This document shows, in pieces, positions 55,736 to 64,000 of a stretch of 64,000 bases of DNA. The stretch spans positions 44,416,390-44,480,389 of the forward strand of contig CM073762.1 in the NCBI GenBank assembly GCA_037127475.1, read 5' to 3'. The DNA is from Arma custos (taxonomy: Eukaryota > Arthropoda > Insecta > Hemiptera > Pentatomidae). How positions within the stretch are numbered: position 1 is the stretch's first letter; each line of letters starts with the position of its first letter. The notes beneath the pieces are model-generated. The model was not told the DNA's origin. It saw nothing but the letters and a program-made list of their open reading frames with translations, and made no database searches. The position numbers and the translations under genes were made by a program.

Positions 55736-55806
55736 TTGAGGGAGCTAGCAGCATGGCTAGTGGAAAAAAAAAGCCTAAAAAACCCAAAGAAATTTTAGAT
55801 GAATAA
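55736..55806 (+). other. Penelope-like hairpin relative with tiny Lys-rich ORF
   Basis: TTGAGGGA, stem GCTAG (55744-55748), loop CAGCATGG, stem CTAGT (55757-55761), GGAAA matches the motif in copies P1 and P2; the loop is identical to P1. An ATG in a good context (CAGCATGG, 55753-55755), lying in the loop, opens a 17-codon frame MASGKKKPKKPKEILDE. Whether this peptide is made is unknown. Confidence 0.35.
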
Positions 55807-55990
55807 ATGTAGTAAAACTAATTACTTTAAATATATACATTATCAAAAAATTATGTTAAAATACCATATGAAATTGAAGGTAAATTTATGCATGTTACTA
55901 TTGTTTTACGATTCCTCTTAAAAATGGTAAACATGTAGTCAACCCCAATAACAGAAGGGATTTATTAAGAGAAAAAATTAATCTGACAAC

Positions 55991-56072
<82 letters not shown>

Positions 56073-56731
56073 ATATAGGAATGGAGGTCACGTGGTATGG
56101 TCCATGATTACGTAAGAGAATGAATAAATAGCAGTCGCAGAGTTTCCTAGCTACCTTTAATTGCGGGAAACCGCTTTGTATTATGGATCTGCAACCCACC
56201 GAGGAAACCAAGTCCATCCCTATAAACCAGAACATGAAATATGTCACTACAATTCACGCGTACTAAAACTCGATTAAGAGCTTAAAAATCGTATAAACTA
56301 TCAAAAATCGTATTTCCGTTTCTTAAAATAGTCTAACTTTGAAAGATGTTTCAAGCAGCCTATAACAAATGTTTTTGAAATTATATATTTCATGAAAATT
56401 CAATCCCAGTTTACACACGACGAAAAATCTATAAGTATTATTTTTAATTTGTTGATTATTATTCTAAAAAAATGCCAACAGAGTAATATCCTCATTTGAG
56501 AGATTAATATTCAAAACTGAACTATTGAAAGAGAAGAAAATTTAAAATAATACATAAACTCAATGTAAACAAAAATTTAATAGAATTCTACTAAAATAAT
56601 TAAATTTTGTAATTTTTCTCTCTTTTTTTCCTCTTTTAACGAGAAAGAATTTAAACTTTAGCTAGCATAGTAATAACAAAATAGTATATACTATATTCAT
56701 GTATAAAATCTTCACCTCTACAAGAAATTTT
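55807..56731. other. AT-rich DNA with GA microsatellite
   Basis: Apart from the GA repeat annotated separately, no gene or repeat was recognised. 56080-56230 is slightly GC-richer. Confidence 0.4.
55993..56069. repeat. (AG)n microsatellite
   Basis: Uninterrupted AG repeat of about 77 nt, preceded by AACGT as is the GA tract at 61.45 kb. Confidence 0.95.
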
Positions 56732-56955
56732 ACACTCTCTAAGCCAACGGTTGTGCAAGGTGGTGATCTCGTCACACTCCATCGCCAAATATACCACAGA
56801 GGCTGGGTAAGCCCCCAGGACGTCTTCAGATCCCATAGAGGGTAGCTAAGATTTATAATTATATCTGTTAACAGATTAAAAAATGCATCAGTTACATCCG
56901 GATTTGAACTCAGAACCTTCAAGCAGTTCTGTACTCAACACACAGAGATACCCCC
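56732..56955 (-). mobile_element. SINE-A, 3' end missing
   Basis: The plus strand reads CTAAGCCAACGGTTGTGCAA, AGAGGCTGGGTAAGCCCCCA, TCTTCAGATCCCATAG, TGTTAACAGATTAAAAAATG, ACATCCGGATTTGAACTCAG and ends ACACACAGAGATACCCCC. The B box on the minus strand (TTCAAATCCGG) is well preserved. Confidence 0.78.
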
Positions 56956-57309
56956 TTTTTACCCCCGTTTTCGGTTAAGTACTGAATTTGAAGTACTTGA
57001 TGAGCGAATTCATTTGGATAGTAAATATTGGTTTTTGCTTACTTACTGTTGACGGTTGACTTGTTTTTTTAACGTTTTTTCCTTTTTAATTTTCTTGACT
57101 TTTATTGTTACAAATTATTTTTAAAAATGTAATTTTATTAACTATCCGTTTCACTTTGAGCTTCATATAAAGTCCAACGTGGGAAATGTAGAGACTATTA
57201 GTTAATAATGTCTTGACAAGTCGAGGTTCATCAGTCTTAGTTTCCATGCCAAACCTCGCACGAGGAAATCAAAATATATGATACATATGCTATTTATTTA
57301 AAAATTCTG
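56956..57309. other. Unique AT-rich DNA
   Basis: No feature was recognised. Confidence 0.35.
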
Positions 57310-57408
57310 ATCTTAATTAAACCTGGATAGGCAAAATTTAGAGGTCTCATTATAGCATCGTCCGATTAGCCATAGCAGCATAAAAAGACGTTAAATAAAC
57401 AAACAAAC
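57310..57408 (+). mobile_element. SINE-B 3' fragment
   Basis: AAACCTGGATAGGCAAAATT, ATAGCATCGTCCGATTAGCC, ATAGCAGCATAAAAAGACGT then TAAATAAACAAACAAACAAC: intact SINE-B 3' end with its CAAA-type tail. Confidence 0.8.
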
Positions 57409-57744
57409 AACTTTTTTAACTTTATAGCCCAGCGAGAACTCTTTCATTTCACGATTGACCCTATAATATAATTTTTTGTTATTTTGGGGGGAAATAAATA
57501 TTTATTTATACGCGTCTAACTCGAGAAACTATTGCACTATTAGTTAATTTTTTTTATATTTGATATTTTTTCTTGCAACTATGATGAAAATATCTTACAT
57601 AAATATATATTTGCCAATTAATGCCTTTTCTATATTGCGTATAATTCTACACGTGCCTGACAAGAAATATAAAGCACAATTTGCTTATCACATTGAGACA
57701 CTCACGACCTATGAATAACTTATAATAAAAAATGAGATACTCAA

Positions 57745-57868
57745 CATCCGGAACTTGAGGGGCGCTGCACTGGACAGGGAGGACTGGTGGAATCGTATTG
57801 AGGAGGCCAAGGGTCATTGGTGGGGTTTAGAGTCATGCAAGAAGAAGAAGATGAAAATCAGAAACATT
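57745..57868 (+). mobile_element. LINE 3' terminus
   Basis: The frame LRGAALDREDWWNRIEEAKG then HWWGLESCKKKKM matches the final residues of RTE-like LINE polyproteins (…A.DRxxWRxxVEEAKxHxGL) and ends in a short AAG repeat. Only about 120 bp remain. Confidence 0.5.
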
Positions 57869-59850
57869 TCAAATACTAAAATATTGCATAATTCCCTCAT
57901 ACTCAAATTATTCGACAAAATATCATATAAATATATTACTATTCGAATATGTTCCAAAAATATAAATTTCCAACTGCAAAAAGGCAACTAGTCCACTTTT
58001 CTAAACTTTACAAGAGACAAAAAAGGGGATCTTGTCCTGGACTAGTTCCCTATTTGCAGTAAACAAAATATTGAAGGCATCAAGAGTAGGCTATCATGCG
58101 GAAAAGTGTCCTTTCTGTAGTAAACGATGAGTTCTATCTCTGGTAAAAGTTTTCATGTACTATAAATCACTAGAATTTGTTGTTCGCTAAATAATTGATA
58201 CCTTTGATATTTTTATTATTTTCCTAGATTTTTATATGTACCCATTGATAATTATCGTATAAAATAAAATTAAATACGAAAATGACATTGCATTGAGCGC
58301 TCTGGGCTAAACAAACGCTTTATATAAGGGAGAAGTCATGGTCAAACAAGCCGTTCTATATCGAATTAGTGATTAAGATAATTAATTAACGAGAAAGAGT
58401 AGGGATGCTAAAACATTTAAAATATTGATGAGAGAAGTTAGTTAGTTAGGAAGGGAAAAGTGATGAATGAAATTAACGAGGGGTAGGGATTGGTGGATAG
58501 GGGGATAGAGATAACCGATACCCTCACTAATAAGTAACACGATACATAAATGTATTTACTAAATGTATTCAACAGAGGAGGGATACAGATACAGTGCAGA
58601 CCAGAACAACGTAACATGTATTTCCCACGTCAGTGATAAACATGTCCGATTTAATACAAATCAGGAGATGAATAGTGTTGAGGAACAACAATGGAATATG
58701 TGACAATCGCGCAACTTCTCCGGACGTGAAGAAACGATAGTTGACTAGAATAGATTCAAAATATCGAATGTAAAAAACACCACTTTTCAGGAGACTGAAA
58801 AACTGGTTCAATGTTCATTCAAACTCAGTGCGTATCAGCAAACGTATTTTAGCTACGCCTTTATACATTGCTTTTGTGCCTTAAAGAGGGTTGATATATT
58901 TATCTATATAGATCAGCTTGTACAGTTGCTGGGCTTAATAAAGAAGGAATTGCTAAAAGCTTAATAAAAGGTGAGGCGACTGATAATCGGCTTTCGGTTC
59001 AGATTGGAAGCACCTGGACATAAGGAAGCAGATATTTGTGATAGCGGGATCGAGCCTTCGGGTTCCCTGAGGCTTATTATTATTAACTCACAGAAGTACC
59101 TTATAAACAACAACCTGGTAAATAATTAAAAAAATAAATTAATAGACATGTGGTACTCACTGATAAGAAATAATGTCACTGCCACTTTCAAAACTTACCT
59201 GTAAGGAAAAAAAAAATTAAAATACCAGTTTCAATTAAAAAAAATATATATATATATATTAAAAAGTTTTAAAAGTACAAAATTGTGATAAAGCCAAAAT
59301 AAAAACATGTGATTAGATGATACAAACAAATACAGGAAAAGGAATGACAAAAATAAAGAAAACAAAAAAAATATGGATATATAATATAAAATGCTATAGC
59401 GTAAACAATAAAATATGGTGAGAAAATAAAAGGTCTCATAATCTTCGTATGCAAGGGGAGGTGATATTCTTCTCACCCCCCCCCATTTTAGGGGTATATA
59501 ATATTCTTACGACTATGACTAAAAATAGAATTTTTATTTACTAGCCTTTGTCAACAGTGAATTGATGGTGAAATATTATGGTTTCTTTACAAAACGGATA
59601 TTACATACGATTATGTGCAGTCATATAAATATTTTATGTAATAATTATTTACAATAGTTGTTTTCTACATAAAAATTGATTAATTAAACTCATAATTCTT
59701 ACTTCGATAAGCTGAAGTACAATAAAAAATATAAATACAAATTAAATAGCTTGAAAAATTATTTAGATAGCCCAAGCTAAATCCCAAAGAGGCACAAAAA
59801 TTAATAAACAGATATTTATAATTATTTATATTAGCACTATACGCCAAATC
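57869..59850. other. AT-rich unique DNA
   Basis: No gene or mobile element was recognised. 58915-59085 is less AT-rich. Small frames at 58569-58811 and 59231-59476 lack domains. Confidence 0.35.
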
Positions 59851-59913
59851 CTACTTGCAAGATTGCATACAGCCTGGAAGATGTCATCCAACCTTAAATT
59901 CATACGAACCATA

Positions 59914-59927
59914 GTTTCCATGGTAAC
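59914..59927. promoter_or_regulatory. RFX X-box-like site
   Basis: GTTTCCATGGTAAC (GTTACCATGGAAAC on the other strand) matches the palindromic X-box bound by RFX factors. The surrounding 150 bp are unique and GC-richer. A single site without a nearby gene is weak evidence. Confidence 0.25.
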
Positions 59928-59999
59928 GGAATATTTTGCTACTTCGTGCTGCGTATCGTACCCGGCGTTATTATAAAAAAAAAATATGAATTTGCATAA

Positions 60000-61090
60000 T
60001 GAGCAAATGACCGTGTGTGGGAAATAGGTCCCTCAGGTAGTATGGTCAAGTGGGTCAAGATACCAAAGAGTGGGGTGCAAGACTCCACCTTTGAAAAGAC
60101 ACTCTCAGAAAGGACTCAATTAAGGCAGGAGTCGAAGTTGACTTCCAGAACCAGAGGCTGGGAGAGAAGCTAGGTGGCTGGGTAAAGGAGAGATGCAGTT
60201 GGAAAGATCCAGATGGCCTTATCACCGACCTTGCTCTACTTAAAGAAGAACTCTATATGTGCCCTTTTGTTCTGTATGTACTTTATGGCAATCCTCCTTT
60301 TACTTCTGAATTACCGTATTTCAAATAGTGTTAATAAAGTGTATTCATTAAAATTATTTTGGTGCTTATTTAACCCAAATGGACTATATATTTATGAATA
60401 TTATATTGATAGAAGAGTTTCCTCAACAAAAGAGAGGTGACAAAGATATCCGTCTACAAGTCTACGTTCCTTGCCATCCTATCTTACTCCTCCGAATCAT
60501 GAACCCTTACCTCAAAACACAAAGGCAGATCCAGACAATGGAAATGAGATACTTAAGAAAAGTTGAAGGAAGGATCAGGAGAGATAAGATCTGCAACACT
60601 ACAATAAGATCGAACCTCGAGGTACAGCCGGTAGAAACCACTCTTGAAGAAAATAAACTAAGATGGTTTGGGCACCTCCTGAGGATGAGCACGGAAGGAA
60701 CAGCCAGGATAACATATGAAACGAAATGAAACGAGAGTAGACGGAAGAAGACCAAGAGGAAGACCACGGATCACCTGGGAAGGCGTGCGGGAGGCGTTCA
60801 GGAAACGAGGGCTGGACTGGAGCAGGAGGAGGAAATTGGTTCAAGAAAGGGGCACCTGGGTCAAGCTCTATAGAGGGCATCTCCAAACTGCGCAGCGGTA
60901 AAGAGGAAAAGATTATAATGATGAAGAAATTGATGGATTAATTAATTAGTAAATTGGTACACACAAACAACCTCTGAAAAGAATCCAATTCATAATAAAG
61001 TTGATACGCTTAAAGAAATAATAATTTGAGTAATTTTCTTAAATTATAACTTTGGCATCCCAAAATCTATTAGAATATATAAAACTTATT
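60000..61090 (+). repeat. LTR-like dispersed repeat, copy split by a LINE
   Basis: GACTCCACCTTTGAAAAGAC, TGTACTTTATGGCAATCCTC, ATAAAGTGTATTCATTAAAA and TTTTGGTGCTTATTTAACCC (to about 60412) and ATCCAATTCATAATAAAGTT, TTGGCATCCCAAAATCTATT (from about 60936) correspond to the uninterrupted copy at 53330-53960. The junction falls at ATTGAT(A/G)G in both flanks, where the uninterrupted copy has ATTGATGATT. Confidence 0.6.
60413..60930 (+). mobile_element. LINE RT C-terminal relic nested in the LTR-like repeat
   Basis: Frames in order: RIQTMEMRYLRKVEGRIRRD-like, NLEVQPVETTLEENKLRWFG, HLLRMSTEG, shift near 60720, then GRRPRGRPRITWEGVREAFR and KRGLDWSRRRKLVQERGTWV. These are the hallmarks of the post-RT part of RTE/CR1-like LINEs, and this is the longest such relic here (about 170 residues). 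It ends at a stop near 60900 followed by an ATGATGAAG-type tail. A probable target duplication (ATTGAT(A/G)G) brackets it. Confidence 0.75.
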
Positions 61091-61480
61091 TAATATACAC
61101 AAGCATACTTTTATTTTTCAACCATCCATAATTCTCATAAACGAGAATCATTTTCACTTATTAAGAATAGTACATCTACTAATATTTTTCACAATAGAAG
61201 TCTTTGCGTATTATAATATGAATATATTATACAATTGTGAACTTTATAATACTCGTGGAGTAAAAAACACAAAAGCCTGATTCAGGTAGTGATAATAAAA
61301 ATAGCTCAACGTGGATCTCCCATTGGTAAATTCTTTGCCCTACAGTTGATACAACTGATAGCGTGAAACTTTTTTTCATCGCAGGGATGAGATATAAAGT
61401 TAACAGGCCGGCAGCACGTAGATACAGAGGATGGAACGATAATATTTAACGTAGAGAGAGAGAGAGGAAGTGAGAGAGAG

Positions 61481-61556
<76 letters not shown>

Positions 61557-61881
61557 GGGAGGGGATGAATTAATAAAGGCTAGGAAGAGTGGAACAGCGT
61601 CCCAGGTGACAGTGGGCTTGATTAAAAAGTGTGCGGTCCGTGGCGACACCATAGCCCAATGGCCACCGTATCTCTCACCTTTTTATAATCTTATAAATAT
61701 TCATAGAGACAGCTAATTGTGAGGACTAAACAGCGATTACACTCTCATGAGGGGACAACTCACCCACTGTCCGGTTTTCCATCTAAATCCTCTCAGCTAA
61801 CTAAATGCTCTTTCCATAAAACACGATAATTACCGATATAATGGTATTAACTTCCAAAAAGGGAGATGTAAAAAAGCGGAG
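61091..61881. other. AT-rich DNA and compound microsatellite
   Basis: Apart from the compound microsatellite annotated separately, no gene was recognised. 61560-61800 is GC-richer and unique. Confidence 0.4.
61452..61560. repeat. Compound (AG)/(TG)/(AG) microsatellite
   Basis: AG tracts, about 40 nt of TG repeat (61483-61522) and another AG tract to about 61560. It explains the opposite-strand Ser/Leu, His/Thr and Cys/Val repeat frames. Confidence 0.95.
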
Positions 61882-62110
61882 TCACCTGTAGTGTACTGGT
61901 TATCATAACGATTTACTATGCCCAAGATCGCGGGTTCTCAGCCCTAGCATTTTTTTTAAAAAAACGAGTGAAAAAGCTTTGATAATGCCGTTGTTTGGAA
62001 GTCAATGGGAGTCAGAAGCCAGTACGATTTAAGGTACTCGTCAAATGCCCATATCCTGATTATACATGAATAGACAAAATTTAGGACTTCCTCTGTAGGA
62101 AGTCTCTGGA
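61880..62110 (+). mobile_element. SINE-B, 3'-truncated
   Basis: GTCACCTGTAGTGTACTGGT, CCCAAGATCGCGGGTTC, GGTACTCGTCAAATGCCCAT and AGACAAAATTTAGGACTTCC follow the SINE-B order. The core CGTCCTTCGGAAGGGACG is degraded to CCGTTGTTTGGAAG and the terminal block is missing. Confidence 0.7.
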
Positions 62111-62284
62111 TCTATAGATCAGGCACAGAAGCATTACGATACCTGAAAAAATAAACGTACAAGTTCCTGATGGATTAGCTATATTAAAATCATATCATAA
62201 AAGTCGACAACTTTGTTTGTAATACAATACAATTTTTATATTTTTAGTAAAGGATAAATAATTTATATTGCTATGAACTTTTGA

Positions 62285-62652
62285 GGTGATCCGGGTAGCT
62301 CAGTGTGTAGAGCGTTGAGTTGCTATGCTTGAAAATTCGGGCTCAAATCCGCTTGTGACAGATTAATTATTTAATACCTAAACAGTCATAGATCCAGCCT
62401 ATTGTATCTGCAGACCCTTCTAAGGCTCATCCAGCCATTATAAAATCGGGAAAATCCTAGCGGTTGAGCATAATTTAGAACAAATAACCTCCCTGTACAA
62501 CCTTGTTTGAGAGACTAATTTTGGGGAGTACTTTTGGAGCATGATAACTGTCTAATTAACTCACTCCACAACCAATGGGCCAGTTACAAATAATACAGTC
62601 GATACCACGCACTGAACCCAAGACTCTTCATAAGTTTTAGTGGTACAGGTTC
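62285..62652 (+). mobile_element. SINE-A, full length with ~90-bp internal insertion
   Basis: The head GGGTAGCTCAGTGTGTAGAG then GCTCAAATCCGCTTGTGAC is clearly tRNA-like. The body (GGCTCATCCAGCCATTATAA, TAGCGGTTGAGCATAATTTA, CCTCCCTGTACAACC) leads to an extra segment (about 62505-62600) before AATACAGTCGATACCACGCA and TAAGTTTTAGTGGTACAGG. Confidence 0.8.
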
Positions 62653-63294
62653 TTATATATTTAACGGTATTAACGAATGAGGTATCTATGCTTGATGGTG
62701 CTGATTTTTGGGACATATTTGGTTTAGAGTTATGTATTTTTCTAATTTTAAATGTTAATTTTACAGATTTTATGACTTATAAGTTTTTTTAAAGATATAT
62801 ACTTTTTATTAATTTGATGCGGATATTTGTTAAAAAAGATTTGAAAATGGCATAAAATTGACGAAACGTCATTTAAACAAATTAAGAATATACAGACTGG
62901 ATAATGTTTTCCCCCATTTTTTTGAAAAATTTAGAAACTGAAGTTTTTTTACATCGTCTTTTTAAATAGTATTAACATTAAAAGAGGGTTATAATAAATT
63001 CACAAATTCCTCAAGGCTACAAAATATTGAAGTTATCTGGTGAAATTCAACGATGAAATTTATTTTAAAATTATGAGATTAGTATGAGCGTTTGAACTAA
63101 AGGATAAATAACATTTTTATAGTTAAATTTGTTTTAATAACTAATCGTTATTTATCTGACTTTAAATATTATTAAAGTTTAGGGAATATAAATTTTCGAA
63201 TAGCTTTAATATAAGTCAAGGTAGAGATAAAAGAAAAAATAAGTCAAACTAAACAGTTTATTATAATTTATTTTATTGTTATATGATATAATTT
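62653..63294. other. AT-rich unique DNA
   Basis: Nothing was recognised. Confidence 0.4.
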
Positions 63295-63327
63295 TTTAAA
63301 TATTTTATTTTAAAAGAAAAGATATGG

Positions 63328-63398
63328 CCAGGAACGAGACTCGAACCCGGGTCTCCCACCTCTCCGTGCTTGTGCCTTAACCATCTCGGCCATCCTGG
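63328..63398 (-). pseudogene. tRNA-like sequence (left arm)
   Basis: The minus strand reads CCAGGATGGCCGAGATGGTT, AAGGCACAAGCACGGAGAGG, TGGGAGACCCGGGTTCGAGT, CTCGTTCCTGG. CCAGGA/TCCTGG form a 6-bp acceptor stem, GCC/GGC a D stem, and GGTTCGAGT is a B box with a 4-of-5-bp T stem. The anticodon loop would be ACGGAGA (GGA, with C instead of U at position 33) on a poor stem. D-arm and acceptor features recall Ser/Leu-type tRNAs, but the variable arm is short. Probably a tRNA-derived pseudogene. Confidence 0.55.
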
Positions 63399-63496
63399 TT
63401 CGTTTCTCGGTAAGTCATACATATACATCGCAAATTGCGAGAACACGGAGTTATAGGATCAGTGGAAGGGAGGGATATGACTGACCGAGAAACGAA

Positions 63497-63558
63497 CCAG
63501 GATGGCCGAGATGGTTAGGGCACCACCACGGAGAAGTGGGAGACGCGGGTTCGAGTCA
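63497..63558 (+). pseudogene. tRNA-like sequence (right arm, 3'-truncated)
   Basis: CCAGGATGGCCGAGATGGTT, AGGGCACCACCACGGAGAAG, TGGGAGACGCGGGTTCGAGT then CATATC. It has the same cassette as the left arm with a better anticodon stem (CCAC/GTGG) but no 3' acceptor strand, so it cannot be a functional tRNA. Confidence 0.55.
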
Positions 63559-63588
63559 TATCTTTTCTTTTCAAATAAAATATTTAAA

Positions 63589-64000
63589 TAGTTTATTCAC
63601 TCTCAGACTTGGAGCTTTTTCAACCCAACAAAAAAATCAGGAAATCCCTTAGTGCAATCAATAGGCAGTTATAACAAACAAACCTTAAGACGATACATAC
63701 ATAGTTGAACTGGACATATACTATTAGAATAAATGTAATTAACTTGTTACATGATAATAATTTATTAATTATAAGTTAATTTATTCCTTAAATGTAAAAA
63801 AAAATATTGTATTAAAATCGTTTATTTTACTACCAAATATTATACTTATTTTAATTTATTTATTTTTTCTATTTTGTGTGGGTTCTTCTTTTCCTTTTTC
63901 CTACTGTTACACTGCTTTTATTTATTATGTTACTTCAATTTGCAATGTAAATTGTTTTACCTCAAGATGTTTTAAGTAATGTGTTGCAAAATGTAAATTG
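63589..64000. other. AT-rich DNA
   Basis: Nothing was recognised to the end of the window. Confidence 0.4.

Larger units (their letters stand above)
63295..63588. repeat. Foldback with a tRNA-like cassette in each arm
   Basis: Left arm 63295-63419 and right arm 63476-63588 are inverted copies, separated by a 56-bp spacer. Similarity covers the AT-rich outer ends (TAAATATTTTATTTTAAAAG / CTTTTCAAATAAAATATTTA), the tRNA-like part and the inner TCTCGGTAAGTCAT. The right arm lacks about 12 nt of the tRNA-like 3' end present on the left. No other copy was seen in the window. Confidence 0.75.

Noticed and set aside
61446..61716. Cys-Val/Arg-Glu and Ser-Leu/His-Thr repeat frames
   Set aside because: They are the AG/TG compound microsatellite plus flank.
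63328..63558. Two functional tRNA genes
   Set aside because: Weak anticodon stem, C at position 33, missing 3' acceptor strand on the right arm, and similarity extending outside the tRNA.

Overview
This is eukaryotic, AT-rich, gene-poor DNA from what is most likely an arthropod, probably an insect. The reasons are 3' relics of Jockey-type LINEs, tRNA-derived SINEs, Penelope-like inverted terminal repeats, a TTAA-flanked piggyBac-like MITE, and the short arthropod repeat whose ends read like ACTAATATTATAAATG...TTTCACGC. The species cannot be named from the sequence. No complete protein-coding gene could be supported. Nearly all open frames are chance frames in AT-rich DNA or lie inside repeats. 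The window reads as an intergenic or large-intron graveyard of mobile elements with islands of unique DNA.

Layout. 1-9.3 kb holds a GC-rich unidentified island (about 0.96-1.74 kb), a long inverted-repeat element (2.37-2.82 kb), a LINE reverse-transcriptase relic (3.5 kb), a SINE-B copy (4.0 kb) and then an AT desert. 9.3-18 kb is rich in SINE-A (plus strand to 11.8 kb, minus strand afterwards). It also holds two LINE relics that meet tail to tail at 12.6-13.2 kb, and a duplicated block at 16.1/16.75 kb that carries the same SINE insertion. 18.8-31 kb holds a Penelope-like inverted repeat next to a Jockey tail, several SINEs, a structured hairpin (23.2 kb), an AT desert, a 72-nt AT microsatellite beside a 25-bp minisatellite inside an inverted repeat (27.3-27.8 kb), and a further Penelope-like arm (29.8 kb). 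31-48 kb holds the cleanest SINE-B (13-bp target duplication), a retroposed 5S rRNA fragment with a 30-nt tail (35.6 kb), a second Jockey tail (37.2 kb), an old ~220-bp tandem repeat (38.3 kb), a second Penelope-like inverted repeat (40.4 kb), a piggyBac-like MITE (41.0 kb) and tandem Helitron-like copies (43.5 kb). 48-64 kb holds weak exon candidates, nested insertions (a LINE inside a foldback MITE at 52.6 kb, a LINE inside an LTR-like repeat at 60.4 kb), a CCAAT/GC-box/TATA promoter-like block (55.6 kb), GA/GT microsatellites, and a foldback carrying two inverted tRNA-like cassettes (63.3-63.6 kb).

The elements do not form a pathway. What they share is a record of retroposition: SINE-A, SINE-B, a 5S-derived retroposon and a tRNA-derived foldback each carry Pol III-gene-derived sequence, and four or more 3'-truncated LINE types could have supplied the reverse transcriptase. 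The most unusual recurring signal is a covarying 5-bp hairpin fixed between CTGAAGAA and GAAAC in the Penelope-like arms. It resembles a hammerhead-ribozyme core with one extra A.
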